A DNA stretch of 16,603 nt. Origin: a bacterium UBA2219 (GTDB taxonomy: Bacteria > Desulfobacterota > Deferrimicrobia > Deferrimicrobiales > Deferrimicrobiaceae). Position 1 is the first letter of the stretch. The number at the start of each line of letters is the position of its first letter. Below the pieces are notes generated by a model. That model was not told where the DNA came from. It ran no database searches and saw only the letters and a list, made by a program, of their open reading frames with translations. The DNA lies in assembly GCA_002327765.1 (NCBI GenBank), contig DCUH01000077.1, positions 1 to 16,603 of the forward strand, read 5' to 3'. Positions 7,119 to 13,456 of this stretch are shown here, piece after piece. A program made the translations under genes and the position numbers.

Positions 7119-8003
7119 CTACTCCCTTCCGCTTTCCCCGAACAGCCCCCGGGGACGGATCAGCAGGATGACCGCCATGCAGAAATACATCGCCACGTTG
7201 GAGTATTCGCCGGCGACCAGGGAGGTGAACGCCACGATGACCCCGATCAGGAGGCCGCCGACGATGGCGCCGCCGAGGCTCCCCAGCCCGCCGACCACCG
7301 TCACGACGAACGCCGTCATGGTCATCTCCACTCCCATGTCCGGCGTGGCGGCCAGCATCGGGACCGCGATCGCCCCGGCGAGGGCGGCCAGCCCCGTGCC
7401 CAGGGCGAAGCCGATCGTCCAGATCCTCGAGGTGTTCGTCCCCAGCACCTGTACCATGAGGCTGTCCCGCGTCGCCGCCCGGATGATCATCCCGAGGTCG
7501 CTCTTCTTCAGGAAGAGCCACAGGGAGATCAGGATCACGAGGGTGAATACGATGATGAACAGCCGGTAGTTCGAAAGGATCAAAGGCCCCGCCAAGGTCG
7601 CGCCGCTCAAGCCCTCGGGGTAGGCGACCGGCTTCCCGGTGAGGCCGAACACGATCTTCACCAGGTCCGGCACGGCCACCGACAGGCCGAAGGTCAGCAG
7701 CAGCGGGAGGAGCGGGTCCTTCCCGTATAGCGGCTTCAGGAGGAACAGCTCCACGAGGACCCCGATGAGGGCGACGATCGCCACGGCGCTGATGATCCCG
7801 ACGGCGAAGCTGCCGGAGAGGCTGACCGCGACGAACACCGCGTAGGCGCCGAGCATCGCGAACGTGCCGTGGGCGAAGTTCACCACGTCGAGCAGCCCGT
7901 AGATGATGGACAAACCGCTCGCCAGGAGAACGAAGATCGAGCCGAGCGCCAGCCCGAAGAAGAGCTGCATGAAAAACACGGTCCAGTTCACATCGCTGAA
8001 CAT
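7119..8003 (-). CDS. livH: HAAT-family ABC transporter permease LivH
   Basis: This 294-residue permease is the partner of LivM, with about eight membrane segments. Seen: the LivH landmarks LASGLSIIYGLLDVVNFAHGTFAMLGAY near the N-terminus, the coupling loop MIIRAATRDSLMVQVLGTNTSRIW, and the glycine-rich VVGGLGSLGGAIVGGL motif near the end, finishing with RPRGLFG. I chose the ATG at 8003 (MFSDVNWT) because GAGAGGG precedes it. An in-frame ATG 60 bases upstream lies within the perfect hairpin region and lacks a ribosome site. The gene is separated from livK by 103 bases, the largest gap inside the operon, which holds the hairpin described separately. Confidence 0.94.
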   Translation of the reverse strand: MFSDVNWTVFFMQLFFGLALGSIFVLLASGLSIIYGLLDVVNFAHGTFAMLGAYAVFVAVSLSGSFAVGIISAVAIVALIGVLVELFLLKPLYGKDPLLPLLLTFGLSVAVPDLVKIVFGLTGKPVAYPEGLSGATLAGPLILSNYRLFIIVFTLVILISLWLFLKKSDLGMIIRAATRDSLMVQVLGTNTSRIWTIGFALGTGLAALAGAIAVPMLAATPDMGVEMTMTAFVVTVVGGLGSLGGAIVGGLLIGVIVAFTSLVAGEYSNVAMYFCMAVILLIRPRGLFGESGRE

Positions 8004-8019
8004 ACGCACCCTCTCGCCA

Positions 8020-8047
8020 ATCCGGGGGGCATCGCTGCCCCCCGGAT
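8020..8047. repeat. Perfect 12-bp inverted repeat between livK and livH
   Basis: Arms at 8020-8031 and 8036-8047 are exact reverse complements (ATCCGGGGGGCA / TGCCCCCCGGAT) around a four-base loop, a very stable hairpin on either strand. In the direction of the operon it follows the livK stop by about 60 bases and ends 16 bases before the livH start. No U-run follows, so it is not a standard intrinsic terminator. In binding-protein transport operons such intergenic hairpins protect the upstream message from 3' decay and allow excess binding protein over permease. That role is inferred here. A second, imperfect GC-rich hairpin centred on GGGGATCCCC lies at about 8077-8098. Confidence 0.75.
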
Positions 8048-8106
8048 ATGCAGGCGGAATCACGGGATTTCCGTCCCCCGGCGGGGATCCCCTCCCCGGG
8101 AGACGC

Positions 8107-9378
8107 CTACGGCAGCTTCACGTTGGCGAAGGGAAGCTTCTTCGCGTTGTCCTCGCAGGACATGATGATCGACGCGCCGGGGATCTCCGCGACGATATCC
8201 GCCAGGTCCCAGCCCTGCGCCTTCTTCCCCTTCCCCTTCACAAGCAGGTAGCTCTGCTCCCTCTGGTGGTCGCACGCGCGCACGACCTCGGGGCCCTTGG
8301 TCAGCGTGTACTTGAGCCCTTCCAGCGCCGCGACGATCTTTTCCTTGTCCGTGACCGTCCCGGCCTTCTCCATCGCCATGAAGAGGGCGTTCGTCGCCAC
8401 GTACCCCGACTCGCCGTCCTGCTCGATGGGCTGGCCGAACTTCTTCATGTAGGTGTCCATGAACTTCTTCGCCCCGGGATACTTGTCCTTGAGCCCCCAG
8501 TAGAAGGTCATGCCGCCCATGATGTTCTCGTCGTACGCCGCGCCGGCTTCCTTCATCGTCGTCATGGCGGTCTTCGTGCAGACGACCTTCATGCTCTTCG
8601 TGAGGCCGAGCTCGCTCATCTGCTTGATCGCCGCGGTCTGGTCGGCGCCCAGGTTGTTCATCACGAGCACCTCGGGCTTGGCCGCCATGATCCTGGTCAG
8701 GTACGTCGAGTAGTCGGTAGCGCCGAGGGGATGGTAGACGTTGCCGAGGAACTGCCCGCCCATCTGCTGGCTCTGCCAGATCCACCCCTCGAGCAGGCTC
8801 TGCCCCCAGCGGTAATCCGCCGTCAGCGAGAACCATTTCTTGCCGAGCTTCTCGAACGCGTACTTCGAGGTCGCGAGCGCCGCGGAATAGGGGATCACCA
8901 TAAAGGCAAACCCATATTTGCCCTGGTCGGACCCCAGGACCATGTCGCTCTGGCAGTACGCAACGTAAGGGATCCGGTTCTTGTTGGCGAATTCGTTGAT
9001 CGCAAGGGAGATGGCGCCGGACAGGGTGCCCCCGATGAAGCCGCACTTCTCCTCTTCCACGAGCTCCTTGACGCGCCGCAGCGCCACCGCGCCGTTCAGC
9101 TGGTCGTCCCGGTGGACCCACTCGATCTTGTGGCCCAATACGCCGCCCTTCGCGTTCCACTCCTCGACCGCCAGCTGCGTCGCGTTCCTCTGGTCCGTGC
9201 CGAGCGCGGAATACGGGCCGGTCAAGGGGTGCATCGTCCCGTACTTGACCACTCCCTCCTTCGCGTGCGCCATCCGGACGATGAAGGGAATGCCGCCCCC
9301 CGCCAGCGCCGCCCCGCCGATCGCCGCGCCTTTCAGGAAATTCCTTCTCGATACGGTCGTGCCGGTTTTCCTTTTCAC
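8107..9378 (-). CDS. livK: HAAT-family substrate-binding protein LivK-like, Tat-exported
   Basis: This 423-residue periplasmic binding protein (type I fold, Peripla_BP_6 family) determines the specificity of the importer. Seen: a twin-arginine signal SRRNFLKG (10-17), a hydrophobic alanine/glycine stretch and a likely cleavage site after AHA (37-39), then KYGTMHPLTGPYSALGTDQ, the usual start of the mature domain, with WGQSLLEG and YSTYLTRI further on. I chose the GTG at 9378 because AAGGGGGGAG lies just upstream; an in-frame TTG 36 bases earlier has no ribosome site. The mature length matches amide/urea- or short-chain-type binding proteins as well as amino-acid ones. It begins 40 bases after the SDR gene. 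Family firm; ligand not deducible. Confidence 0.93.
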   Translation of the reverse strand: MKRKTGTTVSRRNFLKGAAIGGAALAGGGIPFIVRMAHAKEGVVKYGTMHPLTGPYSALGTDQRNATQLAVEEWNAKGGVLGHKIEWVHRDDQLNGAVALRRVKELVEEEKCGFIGGTLSGAISLAINEFANKNRIPYVAYCQSDMVLGSDQGKYGFAFMVIPYSAALATSKYAFEKLGKKWFSLTADYRWGQSLLEGWIWQSQQMGGQFLGNVYHPLGATDYSTYLTRIMAAKPEVLVMNNLGADQTAAIKQMSELGLTKSMKVVCTKTAMTTMKEAGAAYDENIMGGMTFYWGLKDKYPGAKKFMDTYMKKFGQPIEQDGESGYVATNALFMAMEKAGTVTDKEKIVAALEGLKYTLTKGPEVVRACDHQREQSYLLVKGKGKKAQGWDLADIVAEIPGASIIMSCEDNAKKLPFANVKLP

Positions 9379-9418
9379 GCTCGCTCCCCCCTTGCCTTGA
9401 GGTTTCCCTGCCAAGATG

Positions 9419-10198
9419 CTACTGGATCGTCCAGCCTCCGTCCACGTGCAGGATATGGCCCGTCACCAGGTCGGCGGCGGGCGATGCCAGATAGACGACC
9501 GCCCCCGTCACGTCCGCGGGGCGGCCGATGCGTCCCAGCGGGATGTTCCCTAAGACATAGCTTCTGAATTCCGCGTCCTCGAACATGGGGCGGGTCAGCG
9601 GCGTTTCCAGGAAGGTCGGCGCGACGGCGTTCACGTTGACGCCGTGCTTCGCCCATTCCAGGGCCAGAAGCTTCGTAAGCATGTTGACCCCGCCCTTGCT
9701 CGCGCAGTAGGCCGCCCTTTTCGGAATGGCCACGGCGCCCGTCTGCGAGGACACGTTGATGATCTTCCCGCTCTTCCGCCCGATCATGAGCCGGCCGACG
9801 GCCTGGGAACAGAAGAAGACGGCCTTCAGGTTCACGCCGAGCACCGTGTCCCACGCTTCCTCGGTCACGTCCTCGGCGAACTGGGTCAGGTTGACTCCCG
9901 CGTTGTTCACCAGGATGTCGATGCCCCCGGATTCCCCGGCCGCCCGGGAAACCATTTCCCGGATTTCCGCGACGTTCAGGAGATTGGCCTGGGCCGGGAA
10001 CGCCCGCCTCCCGAGCGCCCGGACGGCCTCCGTCGTCCGTTCCGTCTCGGCGAGGGAGCGGTCGGCCACGACGATATCGGCCCCGTACGCGGCCAGCGCC
10101 AGGGCGATTTCCGCGCCCAGTCCCCTGCCCGCGCCGGTGACGAGGGCCACCTTCCCCGCGAGGTTGAAATCCGGTACGCCCGCCTTTACGGGATCCAT
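9419..10198 (-). CDS. SDR-family NAD(P)-dependent dehydrogenase/reductase
   Basis: This 259-residue classical short-chain dehydrogenase, cytoplasmic, oxidises or reduces a secondary alcohol. Seen: nucleotide motif TGAGRGLG (21-28), Asp46 at the end of the second strand (favours NAD), NNAG (98-101), the catalytic Ser in NVSS (148-151), Tyr164 and Lys168 in YCASK, and the C-terminal HVDGGWTIQ. It resembles FabG/gluconate-dehydrogenase-type SDRs, but the family is too broad for a substrate call. The ATG at 10198 follows the HisD-family gene by nine bases, with an AGGGGGCGGC ribosome site. A HisD-like enzyme next to an SDR echoes the hpsN/hpsO arrangement of dihydroxypropanesulfonate degradation, where the SDR handles C2 of the diol. 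That parallel is inference. Confidence 0.9.
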   Translation of the reverse strand: MDPVKAGVPDFNLAGKVALVTGAGRGLGAEIALALAAYGADIVVADRSLAETERTTEAVRALGRRAFPAQANLLNVAEIREMVSRAAGESGGIDILVNNAGVNLTQFAEDVTEEAWDTVLGVNLKAVFFCSQAVGRLMIGRKSGKIINVSSQTGAVAIPKRAAYCASKGGVNMLTKLLALEWAKHGVNVNAVAPTFLETPLTRPMFEDAEFRSYVLGNIPLGRIGRPADVTGAVVYLASPAADLVTGHILHVDGGWTIQ

Positions 10199-10207
10199 GC
10201 CGCCCCC

Positions 10208-11482
10208 CTATTTCTTTCCGTATTTTTGCAGCCGGGCCCTGCACGAGATGCCGTGGGCCAGCATGTTCTCGTAGTTGCACGCCCTCTCGCAGACGTCCGC
10301 GACCACCAGGGAGGCTTCCCTCGTCGCGTACTGGTAGGTGACGGTCTTTACGAACTTGCCCACGGAGAGCCCGCCCGTGTACCGGGCCGCCCCCATGGTG
10401 GGGAGGACGTGGTTGGTGCCGATGGTCTTGTCCCCGTAGGCCACCGTGGTCTCCTCCCCCAGGAAGGCAGAGCCGTAGTTCTTCAGGCGGTCGAGGTAAT
10501 ACCGCCAGTCCTTCGTCTGGATCTCCACGTGCTCCGGCGCCCAGGCGTCGCTCAGCCTCACCGCCTCCTCCGGGGAATCCGCGACGACCACCTCGCCGTT
10601 GTCGCGCCAGGAGACGGCCGCGATGTCCCGGGTCGGGAGGGACACCAGCTGCCGCTCCACCTCCTTCATCGTCTCCTCGGCGATCTTCCGGGAGAGGGAG
10701 ACCAGGCACTGGCGCGCGTTCGGATCGTGCTCCGCCTGCCCCAGGATGTCCACCGCGACGATGGCCGGGTCGGCCGATTCGTCGGCGATGACGAGGATCT
10801 CCGTCGGGCCGGCCAGCAGGTCGATCCCGACGGTCCCGAACAGCTGCTTCTTCGCCTCCGCGACGTACTTGTTCCCCGCGCCGACGATCATGTCGACCGG
10901 GTCGAGCCCCTCCATACCGTACGCCATCGCGGCCAGCGCGTGCACCCCGCCCATGCAGTAGATCTCGTCCGCTCCGGCGGCGACCATGGAATAGAGCGTG
11001 GCGGGCCAGAGCCCCTCGCCCTTCACGGGGGGGGAGCAGGCGACCACCCGGGAAACCCCCGCGACCTTCGGGGTGACCACGGTCATGTGCGCGGAACCCA
11101 GCATCGGGTAGCGCCCGCCGGGAACGTAGGAACCGCTGGAGGAAATGGGGATGATCTTCTGCCCGAGATGCACCCCGGGCAGCGTCTCCACCTCGAAATC
11201 GACCAGCCGCTTCATCTGCTCCCGCGCGAAGTTGCGGATCTGCGCCTGGCAGAAATCGATGTCCGCGACCTCGGAGGCGGGCAGCTTCGACTTCGCCGCC
11301 CGCTTCTCGTCCTCGGTGATCTTGAAGCTTCGCGGGGCCCATCCGTCGAATTTCCGGGAATATTCCCGGACGGCGTCGACCCCTTCCTTCCGGATCCGCT
11401 CCAGGATCTCGCGCACCGTATCCTGCACGGCCCGTATGTCTTCGATTTTCTTTTCCTTCGGCTTTTTCAGGTACTCGGCCAT
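10208..11482 (-). CDS. Histidinol-dehydrogenase-family enzyme, probably HpsN-like alcohol dehydrogenase
   Basis: This 424-residue zinc enzyme is of the HisD fold, which oxidises a primary alcohol to a carboxylate in two NAD-dependent steps. All HisD key positions are present with conserved spacing: Gln249, His252, Asp351 and His410 (zinc), Glu317 and His318 (acid/base), His358 and Glu405. It is probably not histidine biosynthesis: no his genes surround it, and the segment GAARYTGGLSVGKFVKTVTYQ differs from the ARYSSGLS form usual in HisD. It matches my recollection of the sulfopropanediol 3-dehydrogenase (HpsN) branch. No sulfolactate or taurine desulfonation gene is present, so the substrate may be another diol. 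The ATG at 11482 has GGAGGGTGG upstream. It is the first gene of the operon, so the pathway probably starts with its substrate. Confidence 0.85.
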   Translation of the reverse strand: MAEYLKKPKEKKIEDIRAVQDTVREILERIRKEGVDAVREYSRKFDGWAPRSFKITEDEKRAAKSKLPASEVADIDFCQAQIRNFAREQMKRLVDFEVETLPGVHLGQKIIPISSSGSYVPGGRYPMLGSAHMTVVTPKVAGVSRVVACSPPVKGEGLWPATLYSMVAAGADEIYCMGGVHALAAMAYGMEGLDPVDMIVGAGNKYVAEAKKQLFGTVGIDLLAGPTEILVIADESADPAIVAVDILGQAEHDPNARQCLVSLSRKIAEETMKEVERQLVSLPTRDIAAVSWRDNGEVVVADSPEEAVRLSDAWAPEHVEIQTKDWRYYLDRLKNYGSAFLGEETTVAYGDKTIGTNHVLPTMGAARYTGGLSVGKFVKTVTYQYATREASLVVADVCERACNYENMLAHGISCRARLQKYGKK

Positions 11483-11542
11483 GAAACCACCCTCCACGAT
11501 TTCCGCGTTTTCGCCTGTTTTGGATATTCCCCGATGTTATGC

Positions 11543-11579
11543 TGGTTTGAAGTTTAAACCATCGACCGCGTCCAATCAA
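11543..11579 (-). promoter_or_regulatory. Candidate promoter and operator of the catabolic operon
   Basis: On the minus strand, TTGATT (11579-11574), a 17-base spacer and TAAACT (11556-11551) form a plausible sigma-70 promoter about 70 bases before the hisD-like start (four of six matches in each box). The -10 lies inside a 19-bp imperfect palindrome at 11543-11561, TGGTTT-n7-AAACCA with inner A-T pairs and a single mismatch. The TGGT...ACCA ends resemble operators of FadR/GntR-type repressors. A protein bound there would block the promoter, fitting an inducible catabolic operon. No regulator gene is in the window. The palindrome is seen directly; the promoter and its regulator class are inferred. 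Confidence 0.42.
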
Positions 11580-11647
11580 TATTCCGTTGCGTTTTCCCGC
11601 GGCGGGCGGTATGCGGGAAGGAATAAGCCGCGCGAAGGAGGAAGCGG

Positions 11648-12217
11648 ATGAGGATGAAGGGATGCATGAGGCCCTCCCCGGGACACGAAAACGGGACCGG
11701 AGCGCTGCCCCTGGTCCTCGTCCTCGTCGTCGTGGCCGCGGCCGCCCTGTTCCTGTACTGGAGCTGGCACTCGGGCGCTTCCCCACCCACGCCCATGCCT
11801 GCGGGATCGGAGGAGGCCCCTCCGTTCTCTTTGAAGGACGTCAACGGGAACGTCTACTCCTCGACCCGGTTCGCCGGGAAGGCCACGGTCATCAATTTCT
11901 TCACCACGTGGTGCCCCACCTGCCGCGACGAGATCCCCGGGTTCGTCGAGGTCTACAACCGGCACAGGGACAAGGGATTCGAGCTGATCGGAATCTCGCT
12001 CGACACCGACACGAAGGGGGCGCTGCCCGATTTCCTGGCCGGCAACCGGATCGAATACACGGTCCTGCTGGGAGACATCGCCACGGTCCGGGCCTACGGC
12101 GGGTTCTCGACGGTCCCCACGACCTTCTTCGTCGGAAGGGACGGGAAGATCAAGAACGTCGTCGCGGGCTACATCGGTATGGAGGATTTCGACCGGGAGG
12201 TTAGGAAACTGCTGTAG
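11648..12217 (+). CDS. TlpA/ResA-like membrane-anchored thioredoxin
   Basis: This 189-residue protein is the only plus-strand gene I can support. It has one N-terminal membrane segment (about 19-37), then an extracytoplasmic thioredoxin domain of the AhpC/TSA-Redoxin type. Seen: PPFSLKDVNGN at the domain start, the active site WCPTC (Cys89, Cys92), the cis-proline loop VPTTFF (Pro157) and the closing GKIKNVVAGY. Such proteins reduce disulfides outside the cytoplasm, for example in cytochrome c maturation. No ccm/ccs genes are nearby, so the client is unknown. The ATG at 11648 has a strong AGGAGG six bases upstream. It is divergent from the catabolic operon, sharing a 165-base intergenic region, and probably belongs to neither neighbouring operon. 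Confidence 0.92.
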   Translation: MRMKGCMRPSPGHENGTGALPLVLVLVVVAAAALFLYWSWHSGASPPTPMPAGSEEAPPFSLKDVNGNVYSSTRFAGKATVINFFTTWCPTCRDEIPGFVEVYNRHRDKGFELIGISLDTDTKGALPDFLAGNRIEYTVLLGDIATVRAYGGFSTVPTTFFVGRDGKIKNVVAGYIGMEDFDREVRKLL

Positions 12218-12230
12218 CGCGAAAAGGCAA

Positions 12231-12260
12231 GGGGGGCGGAAAGGTGTCCTTCCGCCCCCC
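12231..12260. terminator. GC-rich hairpin between convergent genes
   Basis: Arms GGGGGGCGGAA (12231-12241) and TTCCGCCCCCC (12250-12260) pair perfectly. The inner GG/CC pair extends the stem, leaving a one-base bulge and a TGT loop. It lies 13 bases after the tlpA-like stop and 22 bases beyond the ferredoxin stop on the other strand. The plus side has no T-run. The minus side is followed by TTGCC and TTTT, so it fits best as a terminator for the ferredoxin transcript, possibly serving both. Confidence 0.6.
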
Positions 12261-12282
12261 CCTCATTCGCTGAATTCAGCCG

Positions 12283-12453
12283 TTACGCGGGAACGCAGGC
12301 CGACGACGGGCAAACGTTCGCGCAGGCGCCGCAGTCGGTGCATGCGGAGGCGTCGATCTTGTAGATCGGGTCGCCTTCCGAGATGCAGCTGCTGGGGCAT
12401 TCGTTGACACACGCACCGCAGGCAATGCATTCGTCAGTGATCTTGTACGCCAT
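12283..12453 (-). CDS. 2[4Fe-4S] ferredoxin, clostridial type
   Basis: This is a 56-residue ferredoxin, read directly from the minus strand. It has two CxxCxxCxxxCP cluster motifs: CIACGACVNECP (Cys9, 12, 15, 19) and CTDCGACANVCP (Cys38, 41, 44, 48). Two extra cysteines lie at 23 and 53. Each cluster is completed by the fourth Cys of the other motif, giving a low-potential two-cluster electron carrier for anaerobic metabolism. The MAYKITDECIACGAC start is typical of deltaproteobacterial and clostridial proteins. The ATG at 12453 has AGGGAGGAG directly upstream. It follows the NifU-like gene by 24 bases, an apt pairing of a cluster scaffold with a cluster protein. The hairpin at 12231-12260 probably ends this transcript. 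Confidence 0.95.
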   Translation of the reverse strand: MAYKITDECIACGACVNECPSSCISEGDPIYKIDASACTDCGACANVCPSSACVPA

Positions 12454-12477
12454 GACTCCTCCCTCTTGATATGTTGG

Positions 12478-12696
12478 TTATACGGACTCAACCCGCTCTA
12501 CGGCAGGGATCCGCTCCTTGAGAGCCGCCTCGATGCCGTGCTTCAACGTCATGGTGGCCATCGGGCAGCTGCCGCATGCGCCCTTGAGGCGCACCTTCAC
12601 CACGCCCCCGACGACATCGACGAGTTCCACGTCTCCCCCGTCGGCCTGCAGGGCCGGGCGAATACTTTTCAGAACCTCTTCCACTTCGGGTTTCAC
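12478..12696 (-). CDS. Nfu-type protein (NifU C-terminal domain only)
   Basis: This 72-residue protein consists only of the NifU C-terminal (Nfu) domain, which carries a [4Fe-4S] cluster between two subunits and passes it to target proteins. Seen: the helical start EVEEVLKSIRPALQADGGDVELVDV, then KGACGSCPMATMTLK with the cluster cysteines Cys41 and Cys44 (CxxC). I chose the GTG at 12696 because GGAGGAGG lies just upstream; an in-frame GTG 30 bases earlier has no ribosome site. It is probably transcribed with the ferredoxin gene downstream. A 14-bp perfect palindrome (12736-12749) lies 40 bases upstream and may be an operator. Function as an Fe-S carrier is well supported by the family. Confidence 0.93.
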   Translation of the reverse strand: MKPEVEEVLKSIRPALQADGGDVELVDVVGGVVKVRLKGACGSCPMATMTLKHGIEAALKERIPAVERVESV

Positions 12697-12735
12697 GTTG
12701 TTTCCTCCTCCATGCTTGGTACCCACGCCTATTAG

Positions 12736-12749
12736 GATGTCACGACATC
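12736..12749. repeat. Inverted repeat upstream of the Nfu gene
   Basis: GATGTC and GACATC form a perfect dyad with a two-base centre, 40 bases before the Nfu start. A second dyad, TTGAC-n4-GTCAA, lies at 12762-12775 and overlaps the stop codon of the CBS-ACT gene. Either could be an operator for the nfu-ferredoxin pair. I cannot match the first to a known regulator, and a 14-bp dyad can arise by chance. Confidence 0.3.
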
Positions 12750-12771
12750 TTGCCCGGTTCCTTGACGCGGG

Positions 12772-13410
12772 TCAATCGGCGGATAAAAGCTGGAACCCCG
12801 CCTTCTTGATCGCCGCCTTGAGGACCTTGTAGTTTTTCGCCTCGATCCGGATGATGTTGATGATCTTGTCGGGCTCCTGGTGGGGAGCGGTGGCCAGGGA
12901 GACGACGTTCGCGTCGAAATCCTTCAAAAGCTTAAGGAGTTCGAGCAGTTTCCCGGGAAGATTCGGCAGCACGAGCTCGACCCGGTAGCCGGGGCCGTTC
13001 ACCCCCATCCCCTCGATGAACGCGTCGATGATGTCGGTTTCCGTGATGATGCCGACGAGCTTTCCGTTGTCCACTACCGGCAGGCACCCGATCTTCTTCT
13101 CCCGGATGATCAGCGCGGCCTCCTCGATGGGGGTCGTGGAGGAGACGGTGTAGGGGCGCCGGGTCATGATCTGCTTCACCTTGATCTTGTCGAGCAGGTA
13201 GAAGATCTCCCGGATCTCCAGCGCCGTTGCGGACGAGGGGGAGGCCTGCTTGATGTCCCGCTCGGAGAGGATGCCGACGAGCTTCTCCCCGTCCTTGAGG
13301 ACGGGCAGATGACGGATCTCGTGCTCCTTCAGCAGGTCCATCGCCCTCTTCATCGAATCCCCTTCGTCAACCCATACGGGAGCCGGCTTCATCCTGTTGG
13401 CGACGATCAT
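12772..13410 (-). CDS. CBS-CBS-ACT domain protein (AcuB-like)
   Basis: This is a 212-residue cytoplasmic regulatory protein without an enzyme domain. A pair of CBS motifs (about 7-60 and 80-133; VGILSERDIKQ and VGIITETDIIDAF mark their ends) forms a Bateman module that binds adenine nucleotides. An ACT-like domain follows (about 142-207, beginning YRVELVLPNLPGKLLELL), a fold that usually binds amino acids. The combination resembles AcuB-type proteins and suggests sensing of energy state and an amino acid together. The ATG at 13410 has AAGGAGG eight bases upstream. It lies 75 bases before the Nfu gene and 46 bases after the membrane-protein gene, so it may head its own unit. The partner it controls is unknown. 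Confidence 0.88.
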   Translation of the reverse strand: MIVANRMKPAPVWVDEGDSMKRAMDLLKEHEIRHLPVLKDGEKLVGILSERDIKQASPSSATALEIREIFYLLDKIKVKQIMTRRPYTVSSTTPIEEAALIIREKKIGCLPVVDNGKLVGIITETDIIDAFIEGMGVNGPGYRVELVLPNLPGKLLELLKLLKDFDANVVSLATAPHQEPDKIINIIRIEAKNYKVLKAAIKKAGFQLLSAD

Positions 13411-13456
13411 GGAGATGCCTCCTTATAAGAGACGATTTGTCGAACGGCGGCCCGGA

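Noticed and set aside
8020..8047. Intrinsic terminator ending transcription after livK
   Set aside because: The stem is strong but no U-run follows in the operon direction, and the permease genes downstream have no other obvious promoter.
10208..11482. Annotation as biosynthetic histidinol dehydrogenase
   Set aside because: No other his gene is present, the gene heads a transport and catabolic operon, and the ARYTGGLS segment differs from the usual HisD form. The family is kept; the histidine role is not.
9644..11557. Plus-strand open frame of 637 codons
   Set aside because: Antisense to the SDR and HisD-family genes, both of which carry complete catalytic motifs on the minus strand. Its translation is His/Arg/Gly/Pro-rich with no domain.
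11583..11620. Plus-strand promoter for the thioredoxin gene (TTGCGT, 17 bases, TATGCG)
   Set aside because: Only three of six positions match in each box, no better than chance in this composition.
9375..11786. Minus-strand open frame of 803 codons across the SDR and HisD-like genes
   Set aside because: It runs in the wrong frame through two genes with intact motifs and its translation is Arg/Gly-rich.
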